From contig VGSX01000021.1 of NCBI GenBank assembly GCA_016874895.1, positions 1-22,852 of the forward strand: a stretch of DNA of 22,852 nt. Reading direction: 5' to 3'. Position numbers and translations under genes: made by a program. The notes under the pieces are model-generated. The model worked only from the letters and a program-made list of their open reading frames with translations, was not told the origin of the DNA and searched no databases. Positions 6,987 to 14,131 of this stretch are shown here, in pieces; within the stretch, counting starts at the first letter, position 1, and each line of letters begins with the position of its first letter. The stretch comes from Deltaproteobacteria bacterium. GTDB lineage: Bacteria; Desulfobacterota; Desulfobaccia; Desulfobaccales; Desulfobaccaceae.

Positions 6987-8705
6987 TCAATCCGGGCCGA
7001 AAAGGGGGACAAAGGTGAAGCGATTGACGTCCACCAGACCCCGGTCGGTCAATTTCAAGGCCGGAATAACCGGCAGCGCCAGGAAAGATAAGGTCATGAA
7101 GGGGCTTGCCATGGCTGCCCCCAAAGCCCGGCTTGCCTGGGTCACCGCTTCGTAGCGTCCCGCCACCTGGGCCAGGGGCTCCGGACTCATCAGCCCGGCG
7201 ATGGGCAAAGGTAAAGCCGCCACGATCTCACCCCCGGCCGCCACCGCCAGCCCGCCGCCTGAATCAACCAGGTGTTTTACGGCAACCAACATGTCCGCAT
7301 CATTGGTGCCCACCACGATGATGTTGTGGGAATCGTGGGCCACCGTAGATGCCAGGGCGCCCCGCCTCAGTCCGAAACCCTGGATCAGCCCCAGCCCCAC
7401 GTTGCCGGTGCCGTGGTGGCGTTCCACCACCGCCAGTTTCAGGATATCGCGCCCGAGGTCGGCCTGCACCAGCCCGTCCACCGCCGGGGTAGAAACAAGG
7501 ACTTGAGCGGTGAGGAGCTGGTCCGGCAGGAGTTTCATGACCTTCACGGTGTCCCCGGCCGCCGGAATGGTGAAGGAGGCCAGGGAAAGGTCTTTCACCT
7601 GCATGGCCAGGGGCGGGGTCGCCTCGGCAGCCGCCCCGACCTCGTCCACGAGGCTGCCGGCCGCGGCCACCAGCCGGCCTCGCTTGAAGACCTTCTCAAC
7701 GCCGAATTCCTCCAGATTATTCAGCACCACCAGATCGGCCTGATACCCCGGCGCCACCGCGCCCAGGTGCGGCAGCCGGAAATATTCCGCCGGATTCAAG
7801 GTGGCCATGGTCAGGGCGGCGAGGGGGTCTCCTCCCAGAAACTGAACTCGCCTGATGAGCCGATCCATATGCCCCTGATGCAAAATATCATCCGGGTGGC
7901 AGTCGTCGGTGACCAGCAGCGTTCGGCGGAGGGAGGCGGGAGTGACCGCCGGCCACAGGTCGGCCAGATTTTTAGCCGCGCTGCCCTCCCGGAGCATCAG
8001 GTAGAAGCCCCGGGCCAACTTTTCCTGGGCCTCGGTGAGCAGGGTACACTCGTGATCCGAGCCGATGCCGGCCACCCGGTAGGCGTTTAAGTCCTTGCCG
8101 CTGAGCAGCGGGGCATGACCGTCCACCACCCGGTGACGGAACAGGGAAAGTTTTGCCATTATCTCGGCGTCCCCGGCTATTACCCCGGGAAAATTCATGA
8201 CCTCGGCCAGGCCCAGGACTGCGGGGTGCGAACGGTAGCGGGACAGTTCTTCCAGGCCGAACTGGGCGCCGCTGGTCTCCAGGGGGGAAGCCGGAACGCA
8301 GGAAGGCAACATCACAAATAAGTCCAGGGGTAAACGGTCATGAAAGGAGAGAATGTACTCCAGGCCGGTGACGCCCAGGACATTGACGATTTCGTGGGGG
8401 TCGATAATGACTGAGGTGGTACCCCGGGGAACCACGGCCCGGGCAAACTCCGGGGGCGACAGCATCGTGCTTTCCAGGTGCAGGTGTCCGTCAATTAGAC
8501 CGGGGCAGACGACCTTGCCGCTGACGTCCAGTCCGGGCCCGTCGTAATCACCGAGACCGACGATAATGCCGTCAGCCATGGCCACGTCCACCCGCTCCAA
8601 ACAGCCCCGGAAAACATCCGCTACCTGGCCGCCCCGGAGCACCAGGTCCACCGGAGCCTTATTCCGGGCGGCCATAATTCTACGCCGCAGGGTTTCGAGA
8701 TTCAT
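6987..8705 (-). CDS. ade: Adenine deaminase
   Basis: Hydrolyses adenine to hypoxanthine and ammonia in purine salvage; cytoplasmic and metal-dependent, of the amidohydrolase superfamily. Seen: 572 residues, the usual length. The metal-binding HxH is in GHLHLEST (H74, H76); IDPHEIVNVLG (101-111) is typical of the family. VDGHAPLLSGKDLNAY, GIGSDHECT and TDDCHPDDIL supply further metal and catalytic residues. The C-terminal domain ends with GTNDADM and GGGLAVAAGGE. The ATG is preceded almost directly by AAAGG. A 190-bp gap separates it from the sigma factor gene upstream, with a possible promoter inside. Confidence 0.95.
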   Translation of the reverse strand: MNLETLRRRIMAARNKAPVDLVLRGGQVADVFRGCLERVDVAMADGIIVGLGDYDGPGLDVSGKVVCPGLIDGHLHLESTMLSPPEFARAVVPRGTTSVIIDPHEIVNVLGVTGLEYILSFHDRLPLDLFVMLPSCVPASPLETSGAQFGLEELSRYRSHPAVLGLAEVMNFPGVIAGDAEIMAKLSLFRHRVVDGHAPLLSGKDLNAYRVAGIGSDHECTLLTEAQEKLARGFYLMLREGSAAKNLADLWPAVTPASLRRTLLVTDDCHPDDILHQGHMDRLIRRVQFLGGDPLAALTMATLNPAEYFRLPHLGAVAPGYQADLVVLNNLEEFGVEKVFKRGRLVAAAGSLVDEVGAAAEATPPLAMQVKDLSLASFTIPAAGDTVKVMKLLPDQLLTAQVLVSTPAVDGLVQADLGRDILKLAVVERHHGTGNVGLGLIQGFGLRRGALASTVAHDSHNIIVVGTNDADMLVAVKHLVDSGGGLAVAAGGEIVAALPLPIAGLMSPEPLAQVAGRYEAVTQASRALGAAMASPFMTLSFLALPVIPALKLTDRGLVDVNRFTFVPLFGPD

Positions 8706-8775
8706 CCTTTATCGCCTTATGCGTATCCGTAAGCCCCTCTCAACTAAACGATCATGGCCGATTAGGGTTTTATAT

Positions 8776-8806
8776 TTATCATTCCTGAACTACTCCGCCA
8801 AGTCAA
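8776..8806 (-). promoter_or_regulatory. ade: Possible sigma-70-like promoter for adenine deaminase
   Basis: On the minus strand TTGACT (8806-8801) is followed after 19 bp by TGATAA (8781-8776), with an A/T-rich stretch after it. The -35 match is good, but the spacer is 2 bp longer than ideal, so this is tentative. It would give a leader of about 65 nt. Confidence 0.35.
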
Positions 8807-8894
8807 GGGAAATGCCGGGGGGCTTAAAAGAGCGCGGTCAGGGAGGAATGACGGCCCGGAGGATAATAACAGGAATTTCCCGCCGGCGCAAGGA

Positions 8895-9680
8895 TTAGGA
8901 ATTCTGGAAATATTCTGTAAGGTTGGTGAAGAGGTGCAAAATAGCCTGGGTGTGCATTTGGGAGATGCGGGATTCGGTGTAGCCCATGATCTCACCGATC
9001 TCCTTCATGGTCAGCTCCTCGTAATAGTACAAGGATATCAACAGCTTTTCTTTATCGGGGAGCCCATCCAAGGCTTCCATGAGAATCTGCCGCAGTTCGG
9101 CGAAGTGCACCGAGATAAAGGGATCTCGGGATGACTCATCTTGCAGTATCTCGAACAGATCTTCTTCGGCCAGTTCAGGCAGGCTTCGCCGCAGGGTGTC
9201 CACGTCCAGCAAAGAAATCCCCTTGGTTTCGTCCAGGAGATGAAAGTATTCCTCCATCGTTAAACCCAGACTTTGGGCCATTTCCTCGGGTTCGGCGGGT
9301 CTTCCCAATTCTTTCTGCAGCCTGGTATAGACCTTTTCCAGCTGGCTGGATTTCTTCCGGATGGAGCGGGGTATCCAGTCCAGCGAACGCAGTTCGTCCA
9401 GCATGGCCCCTTTGATGCGGAATTCGGCATAAGTCTTGAAGTTGATATTCTTTCGGGGATCAAATTTTTTTATGGCGTCCAATAGTCCGATCATACCGGA
9501 ACTGATCAGATCATCCAGGGAAATATGGGGCGGCAGACGCATGGCCAACCGTGAGGCGATGTACTTGATCAGAGGCGCATAGTGCAGCACGAGGCGTTCC
9601 TGGGAGGCGCTGTCGATTTTGTCCGGCCAATCCTGCAGCTGGATGTGATTCAGATTCCTTTCAACGTTGCCGACCTTCAT
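8895..9680 (-). CDS. fliA: RNA polymerase sigma factor, FliA/WhiG (sigma-28) family
   Basis: Group 3 sigma factor; in motile bacteria it transcribes late flagellar and chemotaxis genes. Seen: 261 residues. Region 2 is intact (YAPLIKYIASRLAMRLPPHI, then LISSGMIGLLDAIKKFDP and FKTYAEFRIKGAMLDELR). Region 3 follows (KKSSQLEKVYTRLQKELGRPAEPEEMA, split here at KKSSQLEK and LGRPAEPEE), and region 4 with its helix-turn-helix (LPDKEKLLISLYYYEELTMK, then IGEIMGYTESRISQ). The DELR(S)LDWIPRSIR signature is characteristic of the FliA family. The start overlaps the end of flhG by 20 bp, implying translational coupling. No flagellar structural genes lie in the window, so its regulon here is unproven. Confidence 0.93.
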   Translation of the reverse strand: MKVGNVERNLNHIQLQDWPDKIDSASQERLVLHYAPLIKYIASRLAMRLPPHISLDDLISSGMIGLLDAIKKFDPRKNINFKTYAEFRIKGAMLDELRSLDWIPRSIRKKSSQLEKVYTRLQKELGRPAEPEEMAQSLGLTMEEYFHLLDETKGISLLDVDTLRRSLPELAEEDLFEILQDESSRDPFISVHFAELRQILMEALDGLPDKEKLLISLYYYEELTMKEIGEIMGYTESRISQMHTQAILHLFTNLTEYFQNS

Positions 9681-10590
9681 GGCAAACTCCGGGGTTCAGG
9701 TTGGCGCGGGCTTGTCGGTTTAAACTCTGCCAGAAAAATTTTATGTTGCCGTCCATGGCGGGATCAGGTTCCTGGAAGTTCAGGGTGCGGGCGATGGCGC
9801 TGAAAGCCTCACTGGCAGGAGAGCGGGATGCGACTTCCAGCACGGCCTTGCTCATACCGGCGGACTGGGGCACGGCGGCATCTCTGGGAATGGAGCCTAA
9901 AAATTCCAAAGAAATGGAGCCACTCAAAAACCGGTCGGCTATTTTAGTTAATTGTTCGTAGGCTCGCTGGGCCTCTGCGGACCGGGTAATCTTGTTGAAG
10001 AGGAGTTTAAAGCGTTTTTCTCCGAACCGGGTGGCCAGGACTTTGATCAGGGCATAGGCTTCGATGACCGAGTCCGGTTTGTGGTCAGCCACCATGATTC
10101 TTTCTTGCGCTCCTAGATTGAAGTAAAGAACATCATTCGAGGTGCCGGCGCCGGTATCCACCAGCAGAAAATCAAACTCTCCCGCAAAGGCATCCAATTC
10201 CTCCAGGAGAAATATCTTCTGCGCCTGGTTTAACTCGAATACATCAGCCATGCCAGCCGCAGCCGGAAGAACCATGAGCCCTTCGGGGCCGGCCACCAGG
10301 ACTTGGTCCAGGGTTTTGGCCTCGGAAAAGACATCGGCAATGGTGTGGCGGGGGGTTAAGCCCAAAAGAGAATGGATGCTGGGTTGCCTGAGGTCACCAT
10401 CCAGCAGCATGACCTTTTGGCCCAAACGAGCCAACGCCAGGCCTAAGTTGATGACAATGCTGGATTTACCCACCCCATCTTTGCCACTGGTGACCGCAAT
10501 GACCCTGGGGGCTGTCCTGGCCTTCAGATTGACCTGCCCATATAACTGCTCGGTTGTGAGCGTCCCTGAAGCTGGTATCATGGGAGTCAT
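9661..10590 (-). CDS. flhG: MinD/ParA-type ATPase, FlhG (FleN) family
   Basis: P-loop ATPase that in flagellated bacteria sets flagellar number and position, usually with the GTPase FlhF. Seen: 309 residues from the ATG at 10590, which I prefer because AGAGGA lies six bases upstream; a TTG at 10620 would add 10 residues without such support. A deviant Walker A, SGKDGVGKS (35-43), keeps the signature lysine K37 but has D where KGG is usual. MLLDGDLRQPS and LLVDTGAG are the switch and Walker B segments. The ending with VLEVASRSPASEAFSAIA fits FlhG. No flhF is next to it. The C-terminal extension after the ATPase core (about 35 residues) is charged and variable. Confidence 0.88.
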   Translation of the reverse strand: MTPMIPASGTLTTEQLYGQVNLKARTAPRVIAVTSGKDGVGKSSIVINLGLALARLGQKVMLLDGDLRQPSIHSLLGLTPRHTIADVFSEAKTLDQVLVAGPEGLMVLPAAAGMADVFELNQAQKIFLLEELDAFAGEFDFLLVDTGAGTSNDVLYFNLGAQERIMVADHKPDSVIEAYALIKVLATRFGEKRFKLLFNKITRSAEAQRAYEQLTKIADRFLSGSISLEFLGSIPRDAAVPQSAGMSKAVLEVASRSPASEAFSAIARTLNFQEPDPAMDGNIKFFWQSLNRQARANLNPGVCHEGRQR

Positions 10591-10700
10591 AAGTTTCCTC
10601 TTCCCAGGATTAATTATCAAGCTGACATCTGAAGTCCTGCTTTTATTCAGATTAGTGAAATGTTTTAAACTATCTAAATTTCCCTGGGTAATTAACTTAG

Positions 10701-10718
10701 ATGCAATCCATATGCCAA
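10701..10718 (-). promoter_or_regulatory. Sigma-54 promoter of flhG-fliA
   Basis: The minus strand reads TTGGCATATGGATTGCAT. This fits the -24/-12 consensus (TGGCACG, four bases, TTGCW) with exact spacing and both invariant dinucleotides, GG at -24 and GC at -12. Only two of the less conserved positions differ. The predicted start is near 10690, giving a leader of about 100 nt to the flhG ATG. Sigma-54 control of flhG is reasonable, since early and middle flagellar genes often use it. Seen by eye, not tested. Confidence 0.65.
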
Positions 10719-10801
10719 TCTCAGGAAAATATTATCTCATGGAAACTCTTTAGATAACCATGCTTTTAGGGTACAATAAATCAGGGGCGATACATTAACC
10801 G

Positions 10802-10838
10802 CGTCAAGAAGGCGATATGTTTCGTCAAAGTATTGACG
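10802..10838. promoter_or_regulatory. Candidate activator/operator site: CGTCAA half-sites
   Basis: CGTCAA occurs at 10802-10807 and again exactly 21 bp on at 10823-10828. The second copy forms a perfect inverted repeat with TTGACG at 10833-10838 (4-nt centre). The site lies about 110-150 bp upstream of the predicted sigma-54 start of flhG, the usual distance for an enhancer-binding protein. It is also 34 bp before the rhodanese-fold gene, so it could instead be that gene's operator. Confidence 0.45.
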
Positions 10839-10871
10839 CAAGCCAGAAAGTAATAAGTGAAAGGTTTAATC

Positions 10872-11414
10872 ATGGGGGATGCGGCGAACTCAAGGAAAGT
10901 GGGGTGGAGGTTAGGGATAATGCTGGCCGGGCTCACGATGCTTGCCGGGCTGGGCTGGGCCATGACGCCCTTTAGCGCTGATCACAAAAAGGAGGCGGTG
11001 CAGCAGTTATACGCCAGTTATAAGAAATGTTTCCCTGAAATCCCGGATATTTCACCAGTCGAGGCCATACGACTGCACCAGGAAGGCCAGGCGGTCTTGG
11101 TGGACGTGCGCCCCCTGGCTGAACGGCAGGTGTCCAGGCTGCCTGGAGCCATTTCTTTAACAGAATATTTACATGATATCGGGTCCTATCAAGGCAAGAC
11201 CATCATTGCCTACGATACCATCGGTTACCGCAGCGGCCTGGTGGTCCAGAAACAGCGGGCCAAGGGGCTTCCCCTGGTCAATCTGCAGGGGGGCATGCTG
11301 GGCTGGTTGCACGCCGGGGGAAAAGCCTTCGATGATTTCGGGGAAACTTCCCGGGTGCACGTGTATGGTGCCTTGTGGAACTATCCCCCCCCCGGCTGTG
11401 AGACGGTACGCTGA
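10872..11414 (+). CDS. Rhodanese-fold protein lacking the catalytic cysteine, with N-terminal membrane segment
   Basis: Rhodanese-like domains normally move sulfur through a Cys in the loop after the strand reading YC. Seen: 180 residues from the ATG at 10872, which has AAAGG seven bases upstream; a GTG at 10857 is the alternative. A hydrophobic segment (about 13-32) would anchor or export the protein. The rhodanese domain (about 58-160) has VLVDVRPLAE (75-84) and the typical GGMLGW ending, but the active-site loop reads IIAYDTIGYRSG with D115 where the Cys should be. It should therefore not act as a sulfurtransferase by the usual mechanism. A binding or regulatory role is inference. It is divergent from flhG. 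Confidence 0.85.
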   Translation: MGDAANSRKVGWRLGIMLAGLTMLAGLGWAMTPFSADHKKEAVQQLYASYKKCFPEIPDISPVEAIRLHQEGQAVLVDVRPLAERQVSRLPGAISLTEYLHDIGSYQGKTIIAYDTIGYRSGLVVQKQRAKGLPLVNLQGGMLGWLHAGGKAFDDFGETSRVHVYGALWNYPPPGCETVR

Positions 11415-11590
11415 GGTGCGGCCAGAGCAGGGGCACAACCCCGGGAGTGATAAAGGCTGGAAGCAGCCTGCCTATACCTTGCCGGGTGAATTCCTCTTCC
11501 CTGCCGGCCAAACCATCCTGTCAATATTTTGACACAAAAGGGGAAGATAGAAAAATCCAGCTCCCGGTTGCCCCCGACGTAGTTCTTCTC

Positions 11591-12175
11591 TCACAACACT
11601 CCCTTAGTGGAAGGCGCCCCGGAAAGCCGGGGTTCCGGGCTTGAGGCCTGGTCCAGAGCCCGCCCCGCAGCCTTAAAAATGGCCTCGATGAGGTGATGGG
11701 TGTTGTCGCCGTACGGGGCCTCGATATGCAGGGTCATACCTCCGTGTTGGGCAAAGGCGCGCCAGAACTCTGGCACCAGTTGGGGGTCGAAGCGGCTGCT
11801 GCCGGGAGGGAAGGTTACCTTAAAAACCAGGAAGGGGCGGTTGCTCAGATCCACCGTTACCTGGGCCAGGGCCTCATCCATGGGCGTCCGGGCAGAACCG
11901 TAGCGCCTGAATTCCGGCCGCTGCTCCAAGGCCTGGCGAAAGGCCTGCCCCAGACAGATGCCGATGTCCTCCACGGTGTGGTGATCGTCGATCTCCAGAT
12001 CCCCCTTAGCCCTCAGGTGTAAGTCGAAAAAGCCGTGGGCTGCAAACAGGTGCAGCATGTGGTCCAGGAAAGGGATACCTGAGTCGATATCAACTCTGCC
12101 GCAGCCATCTATCTCTATCTCCAAAACAATATCGGTTTCCCGGGTTTTCCGGGCCACGCGGCCGCTGGGGGACAT
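11591..12175 (-). CDS. hisB: Imidazoleglycerol-phosphate dehydratase
   Basis: Sixth step of histidine biosynthesis: dehydrates imidazole-glycerol phosphate to imidazole-acetol phosphate using Mn2+. Seen: 194 residues, the usual size for a monofunctional HisB. Family His clusters are complete: LDHMLHLFAAHG (38-48), DDHHTVEDIG (63-72), and THHLIEA in the C-terminal half. The ATG at 12175 is chosen because AAAGGAG lies upstream; an in-frame ATG at 12265 would add 30 residues that do not look like HisB. No other his genes are adjacent. It converges on the rhodanese-fold gene with a 176-bp gap in which I see no clear terminator. Confidence 0.95.
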   Translation of the reverse strand: MSPSGRVARKTRETDIVLEIEIDGCGRVDIDSGIPFLDHMLHLFAAHGFFDLHLRAKGDLEIDDHHTVEDIGICLGQAFRQALEQRPEFRRYGSARTPMDEALAQVTVDLSNRPFLVFKVTFPPGSSRFDPQLVPEFWRAFAQHGGMTLHIEAPYGDNTHHLIEAIFKAAGRALDQASSPEPRLSGAPSTKGVL

Positions 12176-12230
12176 GGGCGCAATCTCCTTTCGAGAACGG
12201 TTTTTCAGGCTTGGCTGATTTTTTTCTGAT

Positions 12231-12259
12231 GCTATAATTAGTGGCATATTTTTCGGCAA
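12231..12259 (-). promoter_or_regulatory. hisB: Possible sigma-70-like promoter for hisB
   Basis: Minus strand TTGCCG (12259-12254), a 17-bp spacer and TATAGC (12236-12231). Each hexamer matches four of six consensus bases at ideal spacing. The start would be near 12224, giving a leader of about 50 nt. This position also argues against the longer hisB frame from 12265. Confidence 0.4.
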
Positions 12260-12372
12260 CGGCATAGCTTAAAATGCCTGGGAAGGCACAAAAGAAGGTT
12301 TTCAGGTTTCGAATAACTGATTGCGCCATGTAATGGCTTTTTTCCTGCCTGGCAGAGATGAGGAATATGTGA

Positions 12373-13095
12373 ATGGCCAGATGGCGGACTGATTTATTGT
12401 ACCTGATGGCCGCGGGGCTACTGGCCAACGCGGCCTTTCTGGCCCCGGTGACCGCGGCAGCCGCCGCCCCCCGCCTGGTAATCCCGCAGCCGGTGCATGA
12501 TATCGGCGTCATCTTTGAGGACCAGCCCCTGGAACACGTTTTCATTTTTACTAACGCCGGGGACGCCCCCCTGCAGATAAGAAAGATCGAACTGGATTGC
12601 GCCTGCAGTGCCGTGGACTACCATCGCCTGGTGCCCCCGGGAGGCACCGGCAAGATCGTTTTCCGGGTGGAACCCTATTCGGGGCTCCATAAGTTCTGTA
12701 AAAAGGGGGATATTTTCAGTAATGACCCCGAAAACCCGGTGGTTACCATTCAACTGTGCGCCCATGCCAGACCCTTCATTGAAATCCAGCCGTCCCACAT
12801 CATCCGTTTCGACGGCCGGCTCCAGGAGCTCCAACCGGCCCGGGTGCGTTTGATATCTCACCAGAAAGCCCCCCTGGCCATCAATGGGTTTACCACTGAC
12901 CTGGGGGACCGGGTGGGGGTGACCATCACAGAGGAAAAGCCGGGTCAGGTGTTTGAGGTGGAGGTGGCCAACCGGATGAACGAACCAGGGGCATATAAGG
13001 GCAAGATTGAGCTCCAGACCTCCAGCGACAAACGCCCCCGCCTGATTTTGAGGGTTTTTGCCGATATTGTTCCCGCTCCGGCAAAAAGCCCCTAG
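12373..13095 (+). CDS. Exported DUF1573 domain protein
   Basis: Probably a periplasmic or surface protein; DUF1573 proteins carry an immunoglobulin-like (ASH/MSP-type) beta domain of unknown role. Seen: 240 residues. A signal peptide ends after an Ala-rich stretch (about residue 32). The DUF1573 core is then clear: VHDIGVIFEDQPLEHVF, TNAGDAPLQI, and the Cys-bearing loop LDCACSAV (C76, C78) followed by PPGGTGKI. A second beta domain (about 130-235) has the same general pattern, ending with GAYKGKIEL. The start has GAGG about 11 bases upstream. It ends on the same CTAG that ends the convergent lipoprotein gene. Confidence 0.85.
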   Translation: MARWRTDLLYLMAAGLLANAAFLAPVTAAAAAPRLVIPQPVHDIGVIFEDQPLEHVFIFTNAGDAPLQIRKIELDCACSAVDYHRLVPPGGTGKIVFRVEPYSGLHKFCKKGDIFSNDPENPVVTIQLCAHARPFIEIQPSHIIRFDGRLQELQPARVRLISHQKAPLAINGFTTDLGDRVGVTITEEKPGQVFEVEVANRMNEPGAYKGKIELQTSSDKRPRLILRVFADIVPAPAKSP

Positions 13096-13706
13096 TGAGC
13101 AGGTGGTGAGATCGTCGGCGGGTTTTCTCCCGGTCCCGAGTCCGGCGGGAGCAGGAGTTCGTTGAGAAAATTCTTGGCAAAGCGGCGGGCCGCCTGACGG
13201 GCGATGAGTTCCGGCTCCAGGGCTGGCCGGTGCCGGGGGTTAACTGGCGGTGCAATGCTCACCTGATCCTGGAAGGCGAAAACCACCTCCTGGCCCTGGC
13301 GGACTTCTCCCTCCACCCTCAGGTCGGCATGGCCCCGCCCGGAGAAAAATCGCCAGAAGGGGGAGGCTACCGCAAAACGGGCCACCCGGCCGTTTATGAT
13401 GAGTTCCGGCTTTTCCCCCCTCACCCTGAGCCCGTTGGCCTCCATGGCCTGCACCAATTCTTCGTTAAACAGGCGGCTGGCCTGTTCCTGGGACAGACCG
13501 GCAACCCTTTCCATGGCAAAGGGCCCCACCTCGTAGACTGCGGCTGCCGGGTCGAGCCCAGGGCTGCGGTAGTAGTTGTGCAGGTACCGTCCCGGCTGCA
13601 GCTCGAGACCGGCAAAATCCGAGGGTTGCCAGGCCTTGGCGCAACCGGCCCACACGAGGGCGCCACAGAGAACGAAAACCAGCCGGCAGAAAATTCTCTT
13701 GAGCAT
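13092..13706 (-). CDS. Putative lipoprotein of unknown function (DUF4136-like)
   Basis: Seen: 204 residues, with a lysine/arginine N-terminus, a hydrophobic stretch and a lipobox-like VWAGC (C22). The -3 residue is Trp, which is atypical, so processing by signal peptidase II is likely but not certain. The body resembles small envelope lipoproteins of the DUF4136 type: a predicted mixed fold, an LFNEELVQAMEANGLRV segment, a repeated RxARFA motif, and a C-terminal helix (IARQAARRFAKNFLNEL). The tail is Pro-rich. The start is supported by AAAGGA five bases upstream. Family assignment is tentative. Confidence 0.75.
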   Translation of the reverse strand: MLKRIFCRLVFVLCGALVWAGCAKAWQPSDFAGLELQPGRYLHNYYRSPGLDPAAAVYEVGPFAMERVAGLSQEQASRLFNEELVQAMEANGLRVRGEKPELIINGRVARFAVASPFWRFFSGRGHADLRVEGEVRQGQEVVFAFQDQVSIAPPVNPRHRPALEPELIARQAARRFAKNFLNELLLPPDSGPGENPPTISPPAH

Positions 13707-13823
13707 GTTCCTTTCATATCATACCAACTGCCCCGGTGACAACCCGTTAGCCCCATGCGCCCCTGGTTTATCCCCCAGATTTTTTCTGAGTTTATTCCAG
13801 TTTCCTGAAAGTACCCCTCAATC

Positions 13824-13840
13824 CCCCTTTAAAAAAGGGG
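13824..13840. repeat. Short palindrome CCCCTTT-AAA-AAAGGGG
   Basis: A perfect 7-bp inverted repeat with a 3-nt centre, within ATCCCCCTTTAAAAAAGGGG. From memory, this kind of sequence is a common dispersed repeat in bacterial genomes. It is upstream of genes on both sides, so a terminator role is unlikely. Confidence 0.5.
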
Positions 13841-13964
13841 AGTTTGGTAAAAGTTGGGAGTATCCTCTCTCGATGCTGGCAGAATTATCCTGTTATCGGT
13901 TATGATATGCCTTGAGGGAAGCTTTGTGCTTCTGAGAAAATCGATACCTCCGGCTGACAAAAGG

Positions 13965-13997
13965 TAGGCGTTCAGCTATCAGCAATCAGCTTTCAGC
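13965..13997 (+). repeat. TCAGC-heptamer repeat, left arm
   Basis: TAGGC followed by four 7-bp units ending in TCAGC: GTTCAGC, TATCAGC, AATCAGC, TTTCAGC. It is nearly identical to the copy at 17626-17658 (one difference). It is inverted relative to the heptamers at 14077-14118, so the two could be termini of one small non-coding element of about 155 bp. Confidence 0.8.
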
Positions 13998-14076
13998 AAA
14001 AACAATGGGTTAGGAAAACTAAGCGAAAAACCAATGATCCGCCACCTTAGAATAACTATTTGAATTTAAAGCATTA

Positions 14077-14118
14077 GCTGATGGCTGCAAGCTGACCGCT
14101 GAACGCTGAACGCTTACG
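14077..14118 (-). repeat. TCAGC-heptamer repeat, right (inverted) arm
   Basis: Six consecutive heptamers on the plus strand: GCTGATG, GCTGCAA, GCTGACC, GCTGAAC, GCTGAAC, GCTTACG. The reverse complement carries GTTCAGC twice, like the left arm at 13965. It lies 13 bp before the channel gene start, so it would be in that gene's leader or promoter. Confidence 0.75.
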
Positions 14119-14131
14119 ACAAAAGAACCGC

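Larger units (their letters stand above)
13707..14131. other. Gene-free 425-bp interval with repeats
   Basis: The interval between the divergent lipoprotein and channel genes has no convincing coding frame. It holds a short palindrome (13824-13840) and an inverted pair of TCAGC-heptamer repeats (13965-13997 and 14077-14118), listed separately. I see no good sigma-70 promoter for either flanking gene, though both must be transcribed from or near here. Confidence 0.7.

Noticed and set aside
10591..10620. FlhG start at TTG 10620
   Set aside because: The ATG at 10590 has AGAGGA at ideal spacing; the TTG has no ribosome site.
12176..12265. Thirty-residue N-terminal extension of HisB from an ATG at 12265
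   Set aside because: The extension overlaps a promoter-like sequence and does not resemble HisB, while the ATG at 12175 has AAAGGAG upstream.
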